Below, piece by piece: positions 34,935 through 43,577 of a stretch of 64,000 nt of DNA (positions are counted from its first letter, which is position 1; each line of letters starts with the position of its first letter). This DNA comes from Symbiodinium natans (lineage: Eukaryota; Sar; Dinophyceae; Suessiales; Symbiodiniaceae): assembly GCA_905221605.1 (NCBI GenBank), contig CAJNDS010000224.1:1603059-1667058 (forward strand), given 5' to 3'. Under the pieces are notes generated by a model that saw nothing but the letters and a program-made list of their open reading frames with translations, was not told where the DNA came from and ran no database searches. The position numbers and the translations under genes were made by a program.

Positions 34935-37900
34935 ATGGATCGGCGCCAGAGACTGCTGAGGGCGCAGGGCGTGGCCCCAGCATGCAGAACACGATGGACT
35001 CTGGCTGTTGGGCCCCAAGCTCGGGTGGTTAAGGGTTTAGGGGTTTGGGATTTTAGGGTTTAGGGTTTAGGGTTTAGGGATGGGATCTGCTTCCCTGGGC
35101 GGGGTTCTTTTCAGGTACCTTGGGTACCTTGGTTCCATTTTGTTTTGTCGCCGCGCCTTCGGGGCTTTCCCGGAACTGACGCTTGGCAGCCGGCCCGACT
35201 TGAGAGAGGACTTCCAGCTGCTGCAACTTAGGGATTTGTTGGGAACATGTTTTCAATTCTTGAGTACTAGAGTTTCTAAGAAACAGCTAAAAGCATAATT
35301 TTTGCGAGGGTTCCAAAGATCAGTATAGGCAAGAGTGCTTTCCACCGACGCCGCTGGATCCTTTCTGGCAGAATCTTTCGGTGCTAGTTCCTGTTTTGAG
35401 GGTTTAGGGTTTAGGGTTTAGGGTTTAGGACTCTCTTTCACGTCAAACGAGTCTGGACATCGAGGCGGTTCTGGTTGACCCTGAAACCCAAGCCAGTCTA
35501 ATGAACCCTGCTCGGCAGTCATGGGGGTTTAGGTTTTAGGGGTAGTTAGAACTGTGGTTGGAATCTTGACTGCTAACTGCCCGTGCACCTGCGAGCAGAC
35601 ACTAAACCTGTCCCTTTGGGGCTCATCCGTCAACCTGAACTTAAATCTACCCACGTTGGTAGTTCTTTTTTATAAGGTGCTGCACTTACTGTATGGGGGT
35701 GTGCGAAAATAGGGTGCCCCCAATGTATATATATATATATATATATATCCCCAAATTAGTAGGATTCCCTTTCAACAAGCACCCCTAATTTTGGAAACCC
35801 CATATATGAACCCTAAACCCTAAACCCCAAACCCCCAAAAGGGAGCACCGAATTTCGAGAAGCGACCCCCCATGGTGCCTTCAAGTACAGGTACCCCTTG
35901 GGGTATGGGAAGTGTTGTCGCGATCCTGCGGCTCGGAAGCAGACATTTTGAAGTTTAGGGTTTAGGGTTAGGAGTATAGGGTTTAGGGTTTGGGGTTTAG
36001 GGGTTAGGGTTTGGGGTTTAGGGTTTGTTTCGGGTTTGGGGTTGAGGGTTTGCGGTTTATGGTTTGGGGCTTAGGGTTTAGGGTTTGGGGTTTCTGGTTT
36101 GGGGTCAGGGTTTAGGGTGCTGCTGGACGAGGGAGCTCCACTTCTGGTAGCTTAGGGTTTGTTGTGGAACTGGGTGCCCAGAATCCCCTAGTAGTGGGTG
36201 CAAGACAGCAGCCCAAACAATCCCTTCTCTAGTTACAATCGAAGCTACCCACAATGCCAACTCTATACCCTAAATTCCTATACACTACTTCCACCACAAA
36301 AGTACGACCTTGGGTTTGTTGGGGGTTTACTGGGGGACGCTCCGGGAAGGTGTGTGAACCCTAAACCTCCGGGAAGGTGTTGGAACCCTAAACCCTACAC
36401 CCTCCACCCTAAACCCTAAACCCTAAGCCCTAAACCCCAAACCCTAAACCCTAAACCCTAAACCCTAAACCCAGGGCAGCCGATGGTACAAGGCCCACAT
36501 GGAGGTGGCCTGTTGGGACGCACGTGTTGGCATCACCTTCGAGAGCTTTAGGTGCTGAGTAAGTAGCTTTTTTGGTTTAGGGTTTAGGGTCTTTTTTCTC
36601 ATCTTTTTGGGCACTACAAACCCCGAACCTGGAGGTTTGCCTCCCTAAACTTAGGTTTAGGGTTCACCTAAACCCCTAAACCCAGCCTAAACTCTGGAAA
36701 CCTTAGACCTGGACACTTTGCCCACCCACACAGGCGAGCGCAGCCACATAACAAGACTGCCTCTACCCATGTGACGCACTGGCCCTAAGGGCTGCCAGTC
36801 TTGCAATCAAGGTCACAAACGGATGGGTTTCCTCCCACTCACATAAACCCTAAACCCTAAACCCCTAAACCCTAAACCCAAGGAACTGCTGCATCTTTGA
36901 GTTTGGCCCAACGCTGCGCGGATTGCCCTTCTCCAGCCACGAGCGGCCGGCAGCCCTGCCTCTTGGCTTGGGTGGGGGTTTGGGGTTTGGGGTTTAGGGT
37001 TTGGGGTTTAGGGTTTCGGGTTTAGGGTTCAGGGTTTTGGGTTTAGGGTTTCGGGTTTATGGTTTAGGGTTCTGGGTTTAGGGTTGCGGGCTTAGTGTCG
37101 AAGAGCCTACGGGTAGTTGTGTTATCATGTTAATTCATGCCTTGTCATTCCAGCACATTTTCGTCATCTTACAATGACATTGTATCATTGTATTTGTATA
37201 ATAGCGTGTAATAAGGTTGTTATGAGTATATATCAGCGTATTGCTAGATTATTTTCTGATTGCACATTAATACACTACTACATATGTTATTGCAATATAA
37301 CTTCACCATTAGATTATTACATGATTGCATCATTGCAGTACTACGTGATTACATGACTACGAAGACAGTATTGCATGATTACATGATTAGAGTACTGCAT
37401 TCTCATATTGCTATATGTCATATCCTTCCGTTCTTTGTAGGGTTCAGGGTCATCCTTAGATGAAGGAGCGCGCGCCTGTTCCTCATGATCTCCTGTGCTT
37501 TTCAAAAACATCTGGCCAGTTCTGTAATTTCTGGTCCCTTTTTGGGGTACCGGGCCGGCTTCTCATAAGGACACCAAAAAAGAACCAACTTTTCGAGAAG
37601 TGACCATTTGTAAGCCTGCCTTAGGCCACTAAGTTTCTGCGAGAAAAGGAAAGCACACATAATTATGCACAAGTCTTAGATCTAGTGCACCTGTCATCTA
37701 AAAAAAAGAATGGCACCTTCACTTTAAGACTCATGCATCTAGTTGCTCCAGCGGTAAGACTCATGAAACGACGAGCAACAGACCCCCCTTAAATAAGCTA
37801 GTTTCGTGCACGAGTTTGCAAATTAGCATATTCAATTTAGTGAGTGAGGAAGGGTCCCTTCACGAAGATACCGGCCTGGAGAACGAACTGGGTGATGAAT

Positions 37901-38750
37901 CCCTAAGCCCCTACACCCTAAACCCTCCCTAAGGGTCCATGTACCCATCTAGTATATACTTGGGGCTTAAAGGGGTTCCCATATGGTAGCTTTCGGGCCC
38001 GAATATGTACTATATAGGTACATGGACCCTTACCCTAAACCCTAAACCCTAAACCCTAAACCCTAAACCCTAAACCCTAAACCCTAAACCCTGACAAAGG
38101 ACTGAATTTGATCTGCCGGTGGCTGGCCGCCTTCGAATGAAGTCGGGCCTCGATGTCCTAAAGACTGAGGAGGGGTTGTAGGGTGTAGGGCTTTAGGGGG
38201 TATATGTCTTGCAACAAGGGACTAAGGTTTCAGGGATTAGAGTTCACGTTTTAGGGTGTAGGGTTTTAGGGGGTATATAACTTGCAAAAAGGGGGTAGGG
38301 TTCAGGGTTCAGGGTTTAGGGTTTAGGGTTTAGGGTTTAGGGTTTAGGGTTTAGGGTTTGGGGTTTAGGGTTTAGGGTTTGGGGTTTGGGGTTTGGGATT
38401 TAGGGTTTAGGGTTTAGGGCCCTATAACCCCCAACTGAGGGTAATTGAGTGTTTAGGGCCTTGAGATCTTAGGGCTTTCCATCTTTGGGTTCAGGCGTTG
38501 AGGGGTACTCAAGTCTTTATTTTTCCTGTCATCTGTTCGAAGCTTCTTAGGGCAGTTACATGTATAGGGTATACAAGGGGTCCCCCCTTTCTAAGGGCCC
38601 ATACTAAGGGACCATGTAACCCTAAGCCCCAAACCCTAAACCCTAAACCCTTTGATCCCAAGCTGTAGGAGTTTGCAACCTTCTGGCCTGGGGGCTGGAT
38701 CTTTGCGCGCTTGACCGTGGACGTGCGCAGTGCCTGCGGTCCTAAACCTG
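34935..38750 (+). CDS. Putative multi-exon gene of unknown function (scattered coding-like islands)
   Basis: Several short islands on the + strand are open and protein-like, separated by telomere-like repeats as in the aquaporin genes: an ATG island at 34935 (MDRRQRLLRAQGVAPACRTR), about 35147-35229 (FGAFPELTLGSRPDLREDF), about 35432-35520 (SLDIEAVLVDPETQASLMNP), about 36475-36555 (HMEVACWDARVGITFESF then TGA), about 36885-36960 (CCIFEFGPTLRGLPFSSHER), and about 38670-38745 (EFATFWPGGWIFARLTVDVR after CTGTAG). The 36.47, 36.88 and 38.66 kb islands have CCCTAAA upstream and TTTAGGG/TTTAGGC downstream. I recognise no family; they may belong to one or more genes or to decayed exons. The TGA at 36555 would end one gene, or that frame is wrong. 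Confidence 0.3.
35263..35327 (+). repeat. Dispersed 64-bp repeat, copy 2
   Basis: Diverged partner of the repeat at 31099-31162, sharing TCTAAGAAACAGCTAAA and GAGGGTTCCAA followed by TCAGTATAG. Confidence 0.6.
37110..37440 (+). repeat. AT-rich degenerate repeat with ATTACATGATT-like units
   Basis: About 330 bp rich in TGATTACATGA/TGCATGATT-like units with no telomere-like repeat. Coding-like ORFs (60-80 codons) have no recognised motif. Confidence 0.5.
37929..38033. mobile_element. MITE-like inverted repeat, family B copy 2
   Basis: Starts TAAGGGTCCATGTACC and ends GGTACATGGACCCTTA, a perfect 16-bp terminal inverted repeat. Length about 105 bp. It sits directly upstream of a CCCTAAA array at 38035-38093. 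Confidence 0.6.
38290..38425 (+). repeat. TTTAGGG array
   Basis: About 135 bp of TTTAGGG/TTTGGGG units. Just upstream (38163-38290) an approximately 100-bp stretch is partly duplicated: a GTAGGG(C/T)TTTAGGGGGTATAT core followed by CTTGCAA occurs twice. Confidence 0.85.
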
Positions 38751-38770
38751 AACCCTCCTAAAGTTCAGGG

Positions 38771-38890
38771 CTTTAGGCTTTAGGCTTTAGGCTTTAGGCT
38801 TTAGGCTTTAGGCTTTAGGCTTTAGGCTTTAGGCTTTAGGCTTTAGGCTTTAGGCTTTAGGGTTTAGGGTTTAGGGTTTAGGGTTTAGGG
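38771..38890 (+). repeat. Homogeneous TTTAGGC variant array joined to TTTAGGG
   Basis: About 12-13 uninterrupted TTTAGGC units (38771-38858) followed directly by about four TTTAGGG units. A single G-to-C variant has been amplified to homogeneity. It lies just downstream of the coding-like island at 38.67-38.75 kb. Confidence 0.95.
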
Positions 38891-39120
38891 GCTTAGGGCT
38901 GAACTGTAGAGAGCCCTAAGAGCCTTGGGCTGTCTGTTGTAGTCTTCACCAGGAACCTTCCTACCTCCTGGGCTTCTTCTTGAAAACCCACGCAGCAAAC
39001 CGAAAACACAAAAAGCCTTGAACCCAAGCCCTACAATTGCCCTAAAGGCCCTAGAGACTCCAAACCTGAAAACCCAAAACTCCAAGCCCTATACTTAAGG
39101 CACACGTTCTGCGTTTAGGC

Positions 39121-39236
39121 GTCGGCTACTATTTGCTTAAGATTCCCTAAAAAATGAAAGCATTCTTCTTTATAAGGGCAATATGGGGATTATTATCTTT
39201 TGCTTTCTGGGGGTTCTTAGGCAAATAGTAGTCGAC
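39121..39236. mobile_element. Small MITE with terminal inverted repeats and a 4-bp direct repeat
   Basis: The left end GTCGGCTACTATTTGCTTAA is the inverted repeat of the right end TTAGGCAAATAGTAGTCGAC with few mismatches over about 26 bp. AGGC occurs immediately outside both ends, consistent with a 4-bp target duplication. The interior (about 65 bp) is AT-rich and non-coding. Confidence 0.65.
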
Positions 39237-39311
39237 AGGCTGCTCTAAATCAGGGCCGCACCAACGGGGGTAACAGTTTGACAGGGCAAGGGCCACACCC
39301 ACCGCAGAATA

Positions 39312-39350
39312 CTGCAGAACCCCGCGGGGGGTTCTGCAGAACCCCCCCCC
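39312..39350. repeat. Nested GC palindrome next to the AT tract
   Basis: CTGCAGAACCCC and GGGGTTCTGCAG form an inverted repeat, immediately followed by a second pairing of GGGGGTTCTGCAGAACCCCC. It lies at the junction between the two sequence regimes. Confidence 0.75.
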
Positions 39351-39359
39351 CCACACCAT

Positions 39360-39800
39360 ATTATGATTATAATTATTATTAATAATCGTACTATTAATAA
39401 TAAATATTATTAATATTATTATGAATACTATTTATACTATTATTAATATTATTACTACTATTAATAATATTAATATTATTAATATTAGTAATATTAGTAA
39501 TAATATTATTAATATTATTAATATTTATATTTTTATATTAATAATATTATTAATGTTACTAATGTTATTATTAATTATTAGTATTATTGATATTAATATA
39601 TTATGAATTTTTAAATATTGTAAATATTTTTTATATAAATATTATCAATAATATTAATTACATTACCAATATTATTAATATTATTTATTTATATGGAATC
39701 ATATTAGTATTAGCATGTATTTAGTAATATTTGTAACAAGAATGACATCTTTTATCATATAAATTTTATAGCAAAGATATAGCATACACAAATATTATAA
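39360..39800. repeat. AT-only low-complexity tract at the domain boundary
   Basis: About 300 bp of ATT/AAT-type repeats with almost no G or C, fading into ordinary AT-rich sequence. It separates the telomere-repeat-rich region 1 from the AGNGTCA-rich region 2. Confidence 0.9.
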
Positions 39801-39867
39801 AGAGCTAAGTTACAGTGTCATTGTCTCTGGAATAAATGCAATAGGTATGTGAACCTGCAGGCTCACA

Positions 39868-40182
39868 GTGAGTGTCAGCGGCTCAGTTCAAACTGGCAAC
39901 CCCGAACTCCCCAGTGTCATGCCCAGAACCCTTGGGGGGGTAACTTTTCCGAAGAACCTGTGGACATGCCTTTCAGTGTCTAAACTGATGGTCATCATGC
40001 AGGCTCACCGTCAGTATCAGGTAATGCTCAAATCATTCCTGCACCCTCAAGCGTTTTTGCGTCATGCTTCGCATCACTCGACTCCAGCCAGCGTCACTGC
40101 CAGAGATTGTGGCAGAGTGGACATCCTGGTCACCGTCAACCCGCTGGGGGCCCCATCAGCCAGCACGACTTTTTTTTTGTAG
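39868..40182 (+). CDS. Small ORF at the start of region 2, unrecognised
   Basis: 104-codon ORF, the first sequence of region 2 with the AGNGTCA character. The middle part (MQAHRQYQVMLKSFLHPQAF) is protein-like. No family recognised. It may be an exon of a gene not otherwise visible, or chance. Confidence 0.2.
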   Translation: MSVSGSVQTGNPELPSVMPRTLGGVTFPKNLWTCLSVSKLMVIMQAHRQYQVMLKSFLHPQAFLRHASHHSTPASVTARDCGRVDILVTVNPLGAPSASTTFFL

Positions 40183-40640
40183 CAACCCCACCCATTCATT
40201 AGGGTCAGTCTAGCTTAGCTCTATCTACAGCAGCAGGAGATATTCGCTGCATAGCGTAGTGTCAAATAAGTATATCTACAGCAGCAGGAGACATTCGCTG
40301 CATAGTGTAGTGTCAAACAAATAAATAAGTATATCTACAGCAGCAGGAGACATTCGCTGCATAGCGTAGTGTCAAATAAGTATTATATCTACAGCAGCAG
40401 GAGACATTCGCTGCATAGTGTAGTGTCAAAGAAATAAGTATATCTACAGCAGCAGGAGACATTCGCTGGATAGTGTAGTGTCAAAATAAGTATATCTACA
40501 GCAGCAGGAGACATTCGCTGCATAGTGGTGTCAAATAAGTATAGGTATTAATTAATTTTACTGTAGCAACCCCGCCCATTAGGGTCAGTCTAGGTATCTG
40601 TACAGCAGCAGGAGACATTCGCTGCATAGCCTAGTGTCAA
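40181..40640 (+). repeat. Seven-copy 52-60 bp satellite bracketed by direct repeats
   Basis: Copies start near 40222, 40273, 40332, 40386, 40441, 40493 and 40597; the core is TCTACAGCAGCAGGAGACAT followed by TCGCTGCATAG and GTGTCAA. GTAGCAACCCC(A/G)CCCATT..AGGGTCAGTCTAG occurs at both 40180 and 40563, so the last unit is preceded by a duplicated lead-in. Each unit ends in the region-wide GTGTCA motif. Confidence 0.9.
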
Positions 40641-41432
40641 ACAATTGGCATTAAGTTTTTGGGCCTGGGCTTGCAGCAGAAAAACTATAAAAAGTAAGGC
40701 GGCATGCAACATGCGCTGGGCTAGCTGTTATTTGAACAAGAGTCAGTGTATCTTCCGCATAGGATTTATTGTGCTGTACTTGGCTAGTTAGTTAGTTAGT
40801 TAATGACCCCCAGCCCTAAGCAGAGTCACAGTCTCTTTTGGGAGTGGTTGGGGTAATTGCTCGGTCTGGTTAGGGCTCAGGGTCCCCAGCAGGCAAGTCT
40901 TTGAGGGCTGAGAGAGTCAGGTCTATCTGTGATAGTGGGCTCACAAGAGTGGGTTCAGGGTTGAGGGTTTGGGGTTTTGGGGTTTCAGGTTAATGATAGG
41001 GTTGAGTTTAGGGTCCTAGCTAACTTAGCTTACCACGCGTCAGTCAGAAGTTTCGCTCACTGGAAAGTGTCACGTAAGCATTAAATAAATAAGAACGCTC
41101 CCGGCCCCGCCGCCCAGGCGGCAGCGTCACAACTGCTCTGTCGTGCTGGCCAACAGCAGCAGCAGCTGGGCTGCCACATCTGGAGAGTTAGGGGACTTGT
41201 GTTAGGTGTAGCGCTTGCCTCAGGTCACGAGTCACTATTTCTAATCTAGCAAAGGTGAAGGGCATTCCGCTGAAGCGTATATAGTCAGCAAGAAATCAGA
41301 GTCTGGGGTGGGAGGTTTGCAGCAATCTTGTCATTCATGGGAGTGAGGTTTTGAGAGCCATAAATTGAAGCAATCCTACGCAGATCATTTTGGATTTCAG
41401 CAGCGTCGCCCACCACAAGTGTCAGAGTCAAG
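40641..41432. other. Stretch without recognised genes
   Basis: Contains a degenerate telomere-like patch (40953-41015) and scattered AGNGTCA motifs; no coding frame is convincing. It may hold the promoter and 5' UTR of the coiled-coil gene. Confidence 0.4.
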
Positions 41433-42541
41433 ATGTGGGATCCATGGTGGGGATGGGCGCCAGTGCATCCAGCAGCCTTTGACTGGGGGCCGCCTCCTTC
41501 TCGTCCTGCGCAGCCACCGCAAAATCAGGGTCAAGGGAACAGGCCGGGTTTGTCAGACCAACGTCCAAACTGTAAGCAGAATTCAACATAGAACTTTTTG
41601 AGGGGCATGTGGTCACTGCGTGGCAAGCAATAAGGTCGGATTTCTGAATTCTTACGATAAGTTAAGGAACAAATGAATGAACACTGAATTTGTGTGGCAG
41701 GAGCGCGTCCTCAGCAATGCGAGGGTCAGCTCACGCCAGTGCACTGACCATGAATGACTCCCTCCAGAGTCAAGTCAAGCAGCTGTCCGAGAGTCTCACG
41801 TGCCTGCACGAGGAGAAGCAGCGTCACAAGGAGGACTTGCGAGTTGAAAAGACATGTTGTCGATGTGTTTTCTGTTTTGGTCTGGCTGTAATCATAATAT
41901 CAAGTCTTATTTTAACCTTACAACTACTGGTGCTTGATTCTGCTCCTGGTTGCAGGATCACGACAAAGAAGTTCGCGAGCTGAGGGCCAAGCACGCCAAA
42001 AAACTGGCAGAGCAAGATGCAGAGTCAATGAGGAAGATCGATGAGGCCAAGGCTACTGCCAAACGGAAAGTGTCAGAGCTCTCCCAAGACCTCAAGGATT
42101 CCCAAGCCAGAGAGTCAGCGCTCAAGACGAAGGTGCAGGACTGGGTGTTGGGTGAATCCATAATATAACAACGCAAAAAAAACAGTGCAACTGTTCAAGT
42201 TTACTAGCACAACGGATGAGCCCAAAGTCATTGTAACATAACGATTTTGAATTATTTGGCACATTGTATATGTATGATTTCAGGAGCTGGAGAGTCAGAA
42301 CGCCAAGCAGAAGAAAGAGATTGAAGCCGAGCGTCAGAAACGTGAGCAAGAGTACCAAGTCCGGCAGCAGCTGCGGAGTGACGTAGAGTCAAAGGATGGC
42401 CATTTGAGAACAGTCATCAACCAGTGTCACAGTCTGAGGATGGAGGCAAATGAGGCGATTGCAAACCTCAGGGTCAAAGAAGACCTTTTGGCCCAGGCGG
42501 TTGCCCGTGAAGCTTGGCTCAAGGAGCAGCACAAGCGTTAG
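41433..42541 (+). CDS. Coiled-coil protein, four exons
   Basis: A complete gene can be assembled: exons 41433-41571, 41715-41851, 41956-42138 and 42284-42541, 717 bases in frame, 238 residues, stop TAG. Exon 1 is Trp/Pro/Gln-rich (MWDPWWGWAPVHPAAFDWG). The rest is a long charged coiled coil (LRAKHAKKLAEQDAESM, QNAKQKKEIEAERQKREQEY) with no membrane segment. Intron 1 has a canonical GTAAGC donor and CTCAG acceptor. Intron 3 has a GA donor (GTGCAG|GACTGG) with TTTCAG|GAG, and intron 2 is also non-canonical. A structural or scaffolding role is plausible, but no specific family is recognised. The start could lie further upstream if another exon exists. Confidence 0.6.
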
Positions 42542-43365
42542 TGTCAGCAGCGCCAGTGTGTAAATTTACAATCATCCAGAGCAGCGTGTTCTGTCAGAAG
42601 CATTGTTCTTTAAGCTGACACCATGCACTTGTGCCGCTCACGGTCAGAGACTGTCAGTGGCTGCGAGCTGGCCAACTGGGAAAAAACAGGAGTTGACCTG
42701 AGTCAGTGCCAGTACTCTGAGCCAGTAATATTATTGTCAATAAAATTGTAATGCCTGTCCGCCTGTCCCATCCAAGATGCCCTGTCTCAATTATAGTCAG
42801 ATAGAATAAATCCGAAGTCTAATCAATCAAATATACTTTTACACAATCAATAATCCTGCTTAGCTCAAGTATTTTCACTGAAGCAAGCCCAGCCCAGGCA
42901 TGGCCACTTCCAGCAACAGAGCCAAAGCTGCAGCCTCAGAGTGAGAGCCCTCTGTGCACAGCGTCAGTGTGTCACTGTCACTGCGCTGTGACTCTGAGTC
43001 TAGTCCTAAAAACTTATAAGACTTAATCTGCCTGAGAAGAGTCATTTCATTTGTGACACTTGCTTCAGCTTCGTTTCTCAATGTTGTCCTTCTCATTTGC
43101 AACAAGGTCCAGTGTCGCCAGCAGCCCTGCCACACTGTTCACTGCAGAAGGCGCCCCAATAATCAGTCATAATAATTGCTCTGTGGTGCATCAGAGAGTC
43201 ACTTGATGTATTGATTGAATCATTGAAGCCAGGGCTGAAGTTCACAGCGTCAGACATTATGTCATATTAGTAATTTGCAGGTGACTGTCAGACTTGAGCC
43301 ACTTCTGCTGCCCTTTTTGCTTCAATCTTGGCAGCAGCAGGCAGCCTGTAGTAGGGTCAGCGTCA
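42542..43365. other. Intergenic stretch
   Basis: Between the coiled-coil gene and the Q/P-rich gene. Dense in AGNGTCA but with no convincing ORF on either strand; an 86-codon minus-strand ORF (42875-43135) carries no recognised motif. Confidence 0.4.
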
Positions 43366-43533
43366 ATGGCAAGACCCACAGACAGGAACAGCAGCGTCGC
43401 CTACAAGAGCTTGCCCCCAAACTATCAGGGCGTCGCTGACTTGACGGAGCTTGACAGAGGGGTCACGCAGGCTGCACCACTGAAAGTGCCAGTGTCAGTA
43501 CAGCAATGAAGCATCAGCAGCTGTGTGTACACG

Positions 43534-43577
<44 letters not shown>

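Noticed and set aside
40222-40640. CRISPR-like spaced repeats
   Set aside because: The units are contiguous with no distinct spacers and the genome is eukaryotic; it is a satellite.
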